A stretch of DNA of 64,000 bases from Spartobacteria bacterium (GTDB taxonomy: Bacteria > Verrucomicrobiota > Verrucomicrobiia > Chthoniobacterales > Chthoniobacteraceae). Made by a program: the position numbers and the translations under genes. This document shows positions 32,463 to 40,151 of this stretch, piece after piece. How positions within the stretch are numbered: the stretch's first letter is position 1; each line of letters begins with the position of its first letter. The stretch spans positions 43,432-107,431 of the forward strand of contig JAJPJG010000047.1 in the NCBI GenBank assembly GCA_021324395.1, given 5' to 3'. A model generated the notes under the pieces. The model was not told the DNA's origin and ran no database searches. It saw nothing but the letters and a program-made list of their open reading frames with translations.

Positions 32463-32659
32463 GCCACGGCAAAATCGCGATCGAGATCGGCGCAACCTAC
32501 TCGAACGATCTCGCGGAAAAATATCTCGAGCATCGCCGCGTCACCGGCATGGCCAGCAACCGTGTCCAGTTCCTCATCACTCGCGGCCGCCGCGAAGGAG
32601 CCACCGGCTCCTGTCCCCCGCCCGCCTTCTGGCACTGGCAGCGCCGGAAGCTGGATTGA
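32459..32659 (+). CDS. small unknown protein, 66 aa
   Basis: It starts in an ATGA overlap with the DUF4031 gene. The N-terminal HGKIAIEIGATYSNDLAEKY is helical; the C-terminus is basic and proline-rich. Last gene of the plus-strand island. Not recognised. Confidence 0.5.
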   Translation: MSHGKIAIEIGATYSNDLAEKYLEHRRVTGMASNRVQFLITRGRREGATGSCPPPAFWHWQRRKLD

Positions 32660-32660
32660 A

Positions 32661-32692
32661 CAATTAGCAATCAGCAATCATCAATTGGCAAT
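32661..32692. repeat. CAATCAGCAAT-type repeat, copy 4
   Basis: Degenerate units (CAATTAGCAATCAGCAATC) at the convergent junction between the plus-strand island and the minus-strand tail genes. Its end overlaps the last codons of the minus-strand gene. Confidence 0.65.
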
Positions 32693-33304
32693 GATCTGCT
32701 TCCTCACCCACACCAGCCAGTCCGCACTCGCGCGCGGGATGAAATGGTCGAGCCAAGCCCTCAACAATTCCGGGAAGATGGCCTCCATCGATTTGACCGA
32801 ATCGAATCCCATGAAACGCCGGATCGCTTTCTCCAGCCCCTCCGAGCCGGGCTTCTGTAGTTTCAGCGCATAGAGAATCCGCCACGCAATTTGCAGGTCG
32901 CTCTTCCCCTCGTCGCGCTCGTCGAGCCGCTTCGCCAGTTCCTCCGGCAAAATCCCCGCGCGCGATTCACGCACCCATCGCTCGATGTCCGCCACCGGGA
33001 TTCCGCCCAGCTCGAAAAAGCGCGGATCATCCGGCTCCGCATCCGGCGCCGGCGCGCCGAGCGCGATGATCATGCCCGCCTCGGGCGTGAGTAGATACGT
33101 GACCACGCGCGCCACCGCGGTCACAACGCCCGCCGCCCACTGGTCCGGGTCGGACTCCGGCGGGCGCAATGCCGTCAGCGTGTCGTGCGTGACCTGACGC
33201 GCCAGCTCGCGCCAGTCTTCGAGGTGCTCGGCGAAGAATCGCTCCGGCATGCTCAGCCGCTGCTGGATGCCACGCAGCTTCACGATGGCGTCGAGCGCGG
33301 TCAC
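32681..33304 (-). CDS. unknown head-tail region protein, 207 aa
   Basis: Soluble helical protein with TALDAIVKLRGIQQRLSMPE, a hydrophobic VVTAVARVVTYLL stretch (about 60-72), and a tryptophan-rich end (RAWLDHFIPRASADWLVWV). It overlaps the next gene by ATGA. Its location between the closure-like protein and the tail suggests a neck or tail-terminator role, not shown by sequence. Confidence 0.5.
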   Translation of the reverse strand: MTALDAIVKLRGIQQRLSMPERFFAEHLEDWRELARQVTHDTLTALRPPESDPDQWAAGVVTAVARVVTYLLTPEAGMIIALGAPAPDAEPDDPRFFELGGIPVADIERWVRESRAGILPEELAKRLDERDEGKSDLQIAWRILYALKLQKPGSEGLEKAIRRFMGFDSVKSMEAIFPELLRAWLDHFIPRASADWLVWVRKQIIAN

Positions 33305-33729
33305 GGCCGCCTTCTCAGCGCCACGGTCTGCGAAAGTTTTTCGCCGCCGATCATCACGTCCCAGTATTCGATCACCTTCGTGCCGACGAGCGACATGACG
33401 TAGACATTCCCGTCCGGCAGCACGAAGGTCAGCTCGTCGCGCCCTTCGATCTGCACCGTGCTCTCGAAGCTGACGATCGCATCGCCAGCCTGGAACTCCA
33501 GGTAGTTCACCATCTTCGTGGTCGCGCCGACGAAGTGGATCAATGCCGTCACGGTTTCCTGCTGCGGTGTCCGCGCCGGCTGTGCACCCTCGACGTTCGC
33601 GTCATAATCATCCGGAAGCGTCCGCGTGCTCCAGCGCAGGATCACCTCGCCGGTGTTGAGTTCACCGCGCTCGACCACGCTGCCGAGGTCGCGGCGAATC
33701 CGTTGCGGGAGTAGATGGAGTGACATCAT
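33301..33729 (-). CDS. head-closure-like protein
   Basis: 142 aa, beta-rich: QETVTALIHFVGATTKMVNY, then DAIVSFESTVQIEGRDE, and DGNVYVMSLVGTKVIEYWDV. Length and strand pattern fit small head-closure (stopper) proteins that cap the connector, and the position after the capsid genes agrees. No diagnostic motif exists, so this is a synteny-based call. Confidence 0.45.
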   Translation of the reverse strand: MMSLHLLPQRIRRDLGSVVERGELNTGEVILRWSTRTLPDDYDANVEGAQPARTPQQETVTALIHFVGATTKMVNYLEFQAGDAIVSFESTVQIEGRDELTFVLPDGNVYVMSLVGTKVIEYWDVMIGGEKLSQTVALRRRP

Positions 33730-33920
33730 GGCGACCGCCTCATTCTGTTGAAATCACCGCGCTTCCGCTTCAACTGCCGGAATCTGTCCTTGTCCACGCC
33801 CTCGACTTCGCCGCGGAAAAGTTTTTCGAGATGCCGGTCCACATCGACCACGCCGCCCGTCGGAAGCCCCTCGCAGTTGCGCTTCTTCGCCCGGTAGCCG
33901 CATTTCGATTGATGGCTCAT
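33726..33920 (-). CDS. small basic protein, 64 aa
   Basis: Strongly basic (GYRAKKRNC near the start; DRFRQLKRKRGDFNRMRR at the end). It overlaps both neighbours by 4 nt. Could be a minor head component or DNA-binding protein; nothing more can be said. Confidence 0.5.
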   Translation of the reverse strand: MSHQSKCGYRAKKRNCEGLPTGGVVDVDRHLEKLFRGEVEGVDKDRFRQLKRKRGDFNRMRRSP

Positions 33921-34819
33921 AGATCCTCCTCGATGAATGCGGGGGCATAGGCGCGCCCCGCCCGCAGCGAGGCCAGCCAGTGGCCGCCGGTGTCGTAAAA
34001 ATCAAAGCCGGTGCCGGCCGGCGCGGTGTCCTGCTCGGTCACATCCGGCACGATCAGTTCGCCCTCCTCGGTCAGCGAGGCCATCCGCGTTCCGCCGCTG
34101 TAAAACTCGATCCGCGGCCGCCCGGAGCCATACGTCGCGCCGGCGGCTGTCAGCGTGACGACGTGCAGCCCGGTGCCGTTCACGGCCCGCAATGCGAGCA
34201 CCTCGTTGATGGCGATGCTGAACGTGGTCGCATTCCGCGTAAACACCGCATAAGGCACCCCGCCCGTCGGCGTGTAAAGGTGCGACTGCGGGTCGTAAAA
34301 ATAGACGTCGCTCGTGGTCGAGCCGTCGCGGTAACGCACGATGCCGTAGTCCGCGGGCAACAGGTCAGGCTTGTCGCCGTAACCTTGCGCCGGCGTGAAC
34401 CGCTCCGCATGGAACCGGAGAATCTGCTTCGCGTCGCCGGGGATGCGCTGGTGAAATGCGGTCACGCCGTAAAAGGTCCGCTTCGCCCATGCGCGCGTGT
34501 CATTGTCATACCAGACCGCCACCATGATGAGCCGCTGGTTGCGCGTGATCTGCGGCATGCGCGGGTCGGTCGAGTTCCAGTCCCACATCCACACATTTTC
34601 GAGCTCGATCAAATGCTGCTCGTCCTCGTGATACTGGCCGCCGTAGGCGACGCCGTGCGTCTGCACCTGCCGCTCCTTGAATTCATCCTCGATGATGAGC
34701 CGGTCCGCGACGCCGCCGAGGTAAGCCTCGCCAACCGGCTCGTCGCCCGCGGTGCTGATGTAGAACGCCAGCTCCGCCTCCAGGACGATGAAGGCGGCTT
34801 GGTTCAGGGCGGGCGTCAT
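33917..34819 (-). CDS. virion structural protein, 300 aa
   Basis: Beta-rich with many aromatic and glycine residues; the middle carries WMWDWNSTDPRMPQITR and WAKRTFYGVTAFHQR, and the C-terminal third a repeated IEFYSGGTRMASL / FDFYDTGGHWLASL pattern. This doubled motif suggests two related beta hairpins, as in tail or spike decorations. The start codon ATG 34819 directly follows an AAAGTTACTTT site. Confidence 0.5.
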   Translation of the reverse strand: MTPALNQAAFIVLEAELAFYISTAGDEPVGEAYLGGVADRLIIEDEFKERQVQTHGVAYGGQYHEDEQHLIELENVWMWDWNSTDPRMPQITRNQRLIMVAVWYDNDTRAWAKRTFYGVTAFHQRIPGDAKQILRFHAERFTPAQGYGDKPDLLPADYGIVRYRDGSTTSDVYFYDPQSHLYTPTGGVPYAVFTRNATTFSIAINEVLALRAVNGTGLHVVTLTAAGATYGSGRPRIEFYSGGTRMASLTEEGELIVPDVTEQDTAPAGTGFDFYDTGGHWLASLRAGRAYAPAFIEEDL

Positions 34820-34822
34820 TGA

Positions 34823-34833
34823 AAAGTAACTTT
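34823..34833. promoter_or_regulatory. dispersed AAAGTWACTTT site 6
   Basis: Exact site at a gene junction: the upstream TAA stop overlaps it and the next ATG lies 3 nt beyond. Confidence 0.55.
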
Positions 34834-35323
34834 AGATGGCGAGGTGCTGGATGCCAGTCTGTAAGTCCATCGTCGTGAACTCTGCCGCCGGGCCGAGGAC
34901 GTTGTCGCCGCTGGCGGGCGTGTTGCCGAGGAAGGCGATAAAGGATTGCGTGCTCGTGAAGATCGCGGCCCCGTCGCGGATCTCGTAGATGAGCTGCCTG
35001 AGCTCCGAGAGCAGGTCCCGCTTGCGATGCCCCTGGTCGTGCACGGAAATGACGCGGGTGCGATACGCGATCGCGCCATCCTCACCGCCGATCAGCAGCA
35101 GCGCCGCATCGTAGCAGATGAGCGCGTAGTCGTTGCCCGCCTGCACATCGGGAGTGATGGTTCCACCGACGCCGTCGAGGACATATCCCTGCGGAGCGCG
35201 CCCGACCTTGAACAGGGTCTTGACCGCCGAGGCGAGCGTCGTGTCGGAGTAGTTCCACATCCCATGCACCTCGCGATCCCCGAGGATCGAGCGAATCGGA
35301 TCGTAAAAATCGGTGATGTTCAT
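34832..35323 (-). CDS. head-tail connector-like protein, 163 aa
   Basis: I chose ATG 35323 over the TTG two codons upstream. The N-terminus ITDFYDPIRSILGDREVHG is followed by a helical and beta mix and LLSELRQLIYEIRDG. Size and place after the capsid gene suggest an adaptor or connector protein. No specific family recognised. Confidence 0.5.
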   Translation of the reverse strand: MNITDFYDPIRSILGDREVHGMWNYSDTTLASAVKTLFKVGRAPQGYVLDGVGGTITPDVQAGNDYALICYDAALLLIGGEDGAIAYRTRVISVHDQGHRKRDLLSELRQLIYEIRDGAAIFTSTQSFIAFLGNTPASGDNVLGPAAEFTTMDLQTGIQHLAI

Positions 35324-35400
35324 TCGCAAAAATGAACCAGCCGGAACGCGCGCTGGCCGTGGTTAAAACCATTGGCGCCCGCAATTCCGACCGATCCAAA

Positions 35401-35433
35401 ATCTAAGGAGGCGGGGCTCGAACCCGCAGTGAA
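35401..35433 (-). other. tRNA 3'-end fragment (T-arm plus acceptor strand)
   Basis: On the minus strand GCGGG-TTCGAGC-CCCGC forms a perfect tRNA T-arm (5-bp stem, TTCRANY-type loop), followed by a 7-nt acceptor half CTCCTTA and a G at the discriminator position. No matching TAAGGAG 5' half exists upstream, which is coding sequence for the preceding gene. It may be an attachment-site remnant, a captured tRNA end, or simply a terminator-like hairpin. Confidence 0.55.
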
Positions 35434-35438
35434 GTGGT

Positions 35439-36281
35439 TTAGCAGAAGACGGCAAACTTGCCGCTCTCGAACATGCCGGTCGCGGACGCCTCGGCTTTCG
35501 CGTCGCCATCGGGCTTCGCGATTTTCACCTCGGGGCGGTAGCCGCCGATGATCATGCGCTCGGTCAGGACCTTGTCGTCCTTGCGAGTCTCCATCATCAC
35601 GGTCACACGCTGGCCGTTGATGCGCGGGAGGCCGTCGCCAAAGCCGGAGTAGTTCGCCTTGATGTCGAGCTTCGGAGGCGTGGAGCGGCCGCGCTTGACC
35701 CAGCGCGCGCCATCGTAGCCGCACTCGATCGGCACCGACTTGGCAGTCGGCACTTCGACGTCGCGGTTGGTGACGCAGGCCACGGTGACATAGCTCGCCT
35801 TTTCCGGGCAGGAAATCACCGCAAACTTGTTGCCGGCTGCGCCGCCATCCACCGAGATCAGGCTGTCCACGGTGCGCACCTTGCGCGCCGTGCTGACGTC
35901 GGTGCCGCTGACGAACAACTGCACGTCCACGGCGATGCCCGCCGGGAGGTTGTAGCTGTCGTCGATCGCGGTGGCCGACGGCTTGATCGTCGCGATGCCG
36001 CTGCCGGTCGCGCCGTTGTCGAGCGTGACGCCGAGGGCGATGACGATTTGCTCGTCGCTCTGCACGGAATCGAGGCACACCACCTGGAGGTCCCGCCCGG
36101 CGCTGATCGCCGTGTAGGTCTTGTCCGGGGTGTAGGTGCCGTCGTCCACGTCGTCCTGCACGATCTCGCCGAGTTCACGGACGGGATCGTTCGAGTAGAG
36201 AAGCTTGGTTTCAACACCGATCTCGGCCGATTTCGAAATGTCGAGCAGGGCTTCGTCGATGGTTGGGATGGCGCATTTCAT
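35439..36281 (-). CDS. major tail/structural protein candidate, 280 aa
   Basis: Beta-rich, Val/Thr/Asp-dominated sequence lacking membrane segments. The C-terminal third (PPKLDIKANYSGFGDG, then INGQRVTVMMETRKDDK and GMFESGKFAVF) resembles tail-tube-type proteins. Encoded directly after the capsid protein, where a second abundant structural protein is expected. It could be the tail tube or a head accessory protein. Confidence 0.4.
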   Translation of the reverse strand: MKCAIPTIDEALLDISKSAEIGVETKLLYSNDPVRELGEIVQDDVDDGTYTPDKTYTAISAGRDLQVVCLDSVQSDEQIVIALGVTLDNGATGSGIATIKPSATAIDDSYNLPAGIAVDVQLFVSGTDVSTARKVRTVDSLISVDGGAAGNKFAVISCPEKASYVTVACVTNRDVEVPTAKSVPIECGYDGARWVKRGRSTPPKLDIKANYSGFGDGLPRINGQRVTVMMETRKDDKVLTERMIIGGYRPEVKIAKPDGDAKAEASATGMFESGKFAVFC

Positions 36282-36346
36282 AAGTTTGCTTTTGGTTTGG
36301 CTCCGGCGGATGCGTCACCCGACGCACCCGCCATCGCCTGGTTTCG

Positions 36347-37486
36347 TTAGGACGCCGAGCGGTAAACCACGGCGCAGGTATTGACCTTGCGGTTGCTCGG
36401 CAGACCGAAACCGATGACCTTGTTCATCGAGATGCTCTCGCGGTTCTGTTTGCGCATCGCGATGGTCTGGTCCACAAAGGTTTCGTCCATGCCGGGCTTC
36501 GTGAAAAAGTAACCGACCGGCTTGCCGAGCTGCACGTATGCCGTGCGATCGGCGGGGTCGAGGGTGTTGTCGCCCACCAGCACCCAGTGGTAGCCGCCGT
36601 AATCCATTTCGAGGCCGGCGTTCTCGAAGATCTGCTCGACCTTCGAGTTCGGCTGGCTCGTCATGGTGATCTCATCGAGGAAGCCGGTGAGATGCGCCGA
36701 CGGGATATAGACCACAATCTTGCGGCTGAAGTCGCCGTCTGCGAATGCACCCGCACCCCACGCCGTGATGTATTTGATCACTGCGTCCATGCAGGCTTTG
36801 CGCCAGAGGGTCGATGCGGTGTTGCCGGTCGCGGTCAACAGGTTCGTGCCCGGCAGGTTTGTCGCGATGACGTTCTTGCTCGGCACGTAAACACGGCTCG
36901 ACTTCGCGCCGGTGATGCCGAAGTTGCCGATCGAGTTCTTGATGAACGGCCAGAGGAGCGCGTTGGTCTTGAGCGTGACGTCACGCGCCATGTCGACGTT
37001 CGCGAGGCTCGGGCTCTTGACGTCGCCCTTGTAGATGTCGCGGATGAAATACTCGAAGTCATCCGTCGAGAGCGTCTTCAAATCGACGCGCGCCTGCTCC
37101 TGGTATTTGACGCCCTGCGTCCGTTTCGCACGGCCATCCTGGCCGATGTAGGAAACGTCGATCTGGAACTTCGACGTGTTCTCGATGAACGGCTCGTCGC
37201 TATCGGCGAGATTCACAACCTCGAAGAACGAAAGCGGATTGCTGTTCGCCATCAGGAAGTTGTCCGTCGTGAAGATGCGGATTTCGGCCAGCGCCGATTT
37301 CATCTCCACGTCGCCCGCGCGGCTGGCGCGGATCATTTCGACGAGCTTCTGTTCCGATTCCGGCGTCACGGCCTCGGCCATCTCGGCGAGGTTCGCACAG
37401 ACGAGCGCAGCCGTGGCCGGCAGCAACAAGGTGCTGGCCCGGCGTTGCAGTTGCGCGATGAAGTTTTTCTTTTGATGGATGTTCAT
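36347..37486 (-). CDS. major capsid protein (putative HK97 fold)
   Basis: ATG 37486 gives 379 aa; the longer frame upstream is poor. Conserved-looking blocks include DNFLMANSNPLSFFEVVNLA, ARVDLKTLSTDDFEYFIRDI, SSRVYVPSKNV and KIVVYIPSAHLTGFLDEI near residue 250, and GGYHWVLVGDNTLDPADRTA. Size, the P-loop/E-loop-like order and synteny (protease, scaffold, decoration, then this gene) support a capsid protein. The first 40 residues include LLLPATAALVCANLA, which might be cut by the head protease. Confidence 0.7.
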   Translation of the reverse strand: MNIHQKKNFIAQLQRRASTLLLPATAALVCANLAEMAEAVTPESEQKLVEMIRASRAGDVEMKSALAEIRIFTTDNFLMANSNPLSFFEVVNLADSDEPFIENTSKFQIDVSYIGQDGRAKRTQGVKYQEQARVDLKTLSTDDFEYFIRDIYKGDVKSPSLANVDMARDVTLKTNALLWPFIKNSIGNFGITGAKSSRVYVPSKNVIATNLPGTNLLTATGNTASTLWRKACMDAVIKYITAWGAGAFADGDFSRKIVVYIPSAHLTGFLDEITMTSQPNSKVEQIFENAGLEMDYGGYHWVLVGDNTLDPADRTAYVQLGKPVGYFFTKPGMDETFVDQTIAMRKQNRESISMNKVIGFGLPSNRKVNTCAVVYRSAS

Positions 37487-37538
37487 GGGTTTTGGTTTCT
37501 GGCTGGAGATTTTGGTTTGTCGGAAATTCAGCTCCGGG

Positions 37539-38027
37539 TTAATCGACCTCCTCGACCATGATGCGGAAGTCGCCGTCGCCAATCGCCGGGATGACGCCGC
37601 GCAGGTAGCCCTGCAACTCGTCGCCCGATTGCTTGACGCGGTATTTGCCCTGCGTGACGCCCAGCGCCGTGTTCAACGGAGTGCTCGACGAGATCAGGCC
37701 CGTGCCGGAAAGCTGGATGAGGTCCGCGCCCTCGCACTCGACTTCCTGGCACTTGCGCGCCGAGACGTCGGTGTTGACGAGGTCGGGGTGAATGAAGTCC
37801 TTTTGGAAAACGATGTTCTCCAGCGGGATTTCGCTGACGACGTCGCGCTCGAGATGGAACCCGCGCTGGCCGTCGGCGAGCACCAGGATTTTGTTGCCGT
37901 CCGCGTCGAGCTGGTGCGTGACGATCTTTCCACGGACGGCGGTGAAGGCGATGAGACCCGAAACCGACTCACCTTCATCGGCACGGCGAACTTGGAAGTT
38001 CAGGAAGCTATTGGGTTGTTGTGGCAT
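37539..38027 (-). CDS. head decoration-like protein, 162 aa
   Basis: Soluble beta-rich protein: NSFLNFQVRRADEGESVSG, then KIVTHQLDADGNKILVLADG and a C-terminal GKYRVKQSGDELQGYLRG. Encoded between the scaffold-like protein and capsid protein, where decoration proteins commonly lie. No diagnostic motif; assigned by position and size. Confidence 0.5.
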   Translation of the reverse strand: MPQQPNSFLNFQVRRADEGESVSGLIAFTAVRGKIVTHQLDADGNKILVLADGQRGFHLERDVVSEIPLENIVFQKDFIHPDLVNTDVSARKCQEVECEGADLIQLSGTGLISSSTPLNTALGVTQGKYRVKQSGDELQGYLRGVIPAIGDGDFRIMVEEVD

Positions 38028-38081
38028 ATTTGATTAGGTTTTGTCGGTTTGGATTTTTTTGGTTTGTGGGTGGGAGAGTTT

Positions 38082-39032
38082 TTAGAAGATGCGCGGAGTG
38101 CCGGTCCTGGTCTCGACTCCGGTGCCGGCCGGGATCGGTTGCTGTGCCGCCGCCGAGGCGGTGCCTGTGCCGCGCGAGGCGGTCGCGGCGATGAGGTTCT
38201 TCACGCTTTCGCAGCGGGTATCGACGACCTTCTCGCTCGCTTCGTCCAGCGGGAGCGCCATCATCTCCGCGAGGAAATCGTTGTGGACATCGACCCGCAC
38301 GCCGGCTCCGGAAATTTTGTCGAGGCGGCCCTTGATCTTCGGAAGCTGGTTTTTGTAGTCTTCCGCCGCGAGCACCTCGGCGTTGATGTGCGCGATCGCC
38401 GCCGCCGGGATCGTCTTCGTGACTTCCGCGTCCTTCGACAGTTCGTTGCGCCGCGCGCTCACCGCCACTTCCCGCTGGCGCTCGGCCTGAAATTCAGCCT
38501 TCATGTCCTGCTTCAGTTTGTCCAGCGCCGAGTTCTGCGCCGCCTCGGCATCGGCCTTCAGCACGTAGAGCCCCGAGTCCTTGATCCTCGCCTCGCCGCT
38601 TTCCGCGAGCGCCACCGCCTTGCTCGTTATGTCGTTGATCTTCGTGGTGACGTTGTTCGCAAACTCGATCAACTGGTTCGCGTAGCTTTGAATGCTGCGC
38701 AGCCCGTAACTCAGTTCCTGGCTGGTTTCAAATTGTTCGAGCGGCGGCAACCCCTTCAGCATCGCGTTCACCTGGTCGCGCATGCCGGAGACGAATTGCG
38801 TGAGCGCCTGTCCCGCTGCGGTCAGCTCGCCGGAGTCCGCGTTCGCGGATTCCTTTTCCTTGCCCGTGACGACCGCCGGGGCGAGCGCGATCGTGGCCGC
38901 GCCAGCCGCGCTGGCCGCGCCTTTGAAATCGTGGGTCTTTGCCGCATGCACTGTCACCGCGCCAAAAAGCACGGCGAAGGAAATCGTGATGAGGAGGGAG
39001 GTTGTTTTAAGAAATGGCTTGAGTGATTTCAT
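38082..39032 (-). CDS. scaffold-like coiled-coil protein with N-terminal signal sequence
   Basis: 316 aa. Most of it is helical, Ala/Glu/Lys-rich coiled coil (about 85-260; ALDKLKQDMKAEFQAERQRE), with a Gly/Thr/Pro-rich tail, as expected for a capsid scaffold just upstream of the capsid gene. Oddly it begins with a textbook signal peptide (basic MKSLKPFLK, hydrophobic SLLITISFAVLFGAV, then VHA). A cytoplasmic scaffold should lack this. Either translation starts further in, or the protein is exported and not a scaffold. Confidence 0.5.
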   Translation of the reverse strand: MKSLKPFLKTTSLLITISFAVLFGAVTVHAAKTHDFKGAASAAGAATIALAPAVVTGKEKESANADSGELTAAGQALTQFVSGMRDQVNAMLKGLPPLEQFETSQELSYGLRSIQSYANQLIEFANNVTTKINDITSKAVALAESGEARIKDSGLYVLKADAEAAQNSALDKLKQDMKAEFQAERQREVAVSARRNELSKDAEVTKTIPAAAIAHINAEVLAAEDYKNQLPKIKGRLDKISGAGVRVDVHNDFLAEMMALPLDEASEKVVDTRCESVKNLIAATASRGTGTASAAAQQPIPAGTGVETRTGTPRIF

Positions 39033-39122
39033 TTTGATTTGCTTTGTTGTTCGCCTTGAAAAAGGGAGTTGCCTGCATGTGACAAGAACTTTTTTTAAAA
39101 ATTTTCACTTTTTTGCAAAGCG

Positions 39123-40151
39123 CTATGCCGACAGCTTTTCGGCGACGTCTTTGAGCGGGCAAAGCACGCTGCGGCGGTCCGGCATCTCGATGCGCAACGC
39201 CGGATTCTCAGCGCTCGCGCTCACACGCAGCCCGCCGAGGCGAGCAATCCCGTCGGTGAAAACTTCGCGGATGATTCCCCTGCGGCCCGTCCGGAAGCGC
39301 ACTTCGGTTCCTTCGAGCGTGCCGGCGTGGGTCTCCGCGGCCATCGCATGGAGCGAGCCGCCATCGAGCTCGGTGACGTTCTCCTCGGCGTTGACGCTGG
39401 TGATCTTCGCCACGCGCTCGGCGGGACGCGGCGTGACCCCGACTCCGCGCAGCGAGGTCGGGCGGCCGTTCAATCCGTAAACCATCACCGCCTGTTCGCC
39501 GTTTACTTTGCCGACGGAAACTTTGTTGTCCTTGATCGAGACGGCATCGGCGTAGTCGCCCGGGTCGAGCAGCGGCACGATCACATCGGGCTTGCTCGCG
39601 AGCCATAGCCCGATGTTGTTGAGCGTCGTGATGTTCTCGATCGAGACCGATTGCTTCTCGCGCGAGGTCACGTGCTTGCCGAGCAAGCCCGGCACGCCCT
39701 CGGCCAGCTTGAAGACGACGGCGCACGCCTTGATCGCCGGCGCCTGCTCCGCGCTCGCGGGCATCTGCCAGCCGCCCAGCGGCGCCTTCGGGAACCAGGT
39801 CGCGACCACGCAGCCAATGATCCGGTCGCGCGCGATCTGCTCCGGGTTGTAAGCCTTGAGCAGATGCCGGATGTTGACCTGCTGGTGGAGCAGGCTCGCA
39901 TGCGAGGCCGAGAGCGTGTCGGGCAGCATCCCGATGTAGCTTCCCTCCTGCGTCGGCCCGATCACCACCGGCAGCGAATGACAGCAGGTGAACTCGATGT
40001 AAGCCTTGTAGTCGTCCGCCTTGTATCCGAGCCCCGCAAACGGCGAGCCCGCCTCCGCGTTCGCATCGAGCATCCGGAGCCCGGAGATCTCGAGTGTCGA
40101 TTCGCGCGAGAGCAGGCTCTCGGCGCCGAGATTCGCAAAGTTACTTTTCAT
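39123..40151 (-). CDS. candidate head maturation protease, 342 aa
   Basis: ATG 40151 overlaps the lysozyme stop (ATGA). The N-terminal half contains SPFAGLGYKADDYKAYIEF, CCHSLPVVIGPTQEGSYIGM and ASHASLLHQQVNIRHLLK, with RDRIIGCVVATWFPK, a layout reminiscent of phage head proteases that have a His and Ser in the first 150 residues. The C-terminal part is beta-rich. Position before the scaffold and capsid genes supports the call; catalytic residues are not proven. Confidence 0.4.
   Translation of the reverse strand: MKSNFANLGAESLLSRESTLEISGLRMLDANAEAGSPFAGLGYKADDYKAYIEFTCCHSLPVVIGPTQEGSYIGMLPDTLSASHASLLHQQVNIRHLLKAYNPEQIARDRIIGCVVATWFPKAPLGGWQMPASAEQAPAIKACAVVFKLAEGVPGLLGKHVTSREKQSVSIENITTLNNIGLWLASKPDVIVPLLDPGDYADAVSIKDNKVSVGKVNGEQAVMVYGLNGRPTSLRGVGVTPRPAERVAKITSVNAEENVTELDGGSLHAMAAETHAGTLEGTEVRFRTGRRGIIREVFTDGIARLGGLRVSASAENPALRIEMPDRRSVLCPLKDVAEKLSA
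40137..40147. promoter_or_regulatory. dispersed AAAGTWACTTT site 7
   Basis: Exact site at codons 2-5 of the protease-like gene (Lys-Ser-Asn-Phe), immediately after its ATG. Confidence 0.55.

Noticed and set aside
35401..35433. A complete tRNA gene
   Set aside because: Only the T-arm and acceptor 3' half exist; the D and anticodon arms and the 5' acceptor strand are missing.
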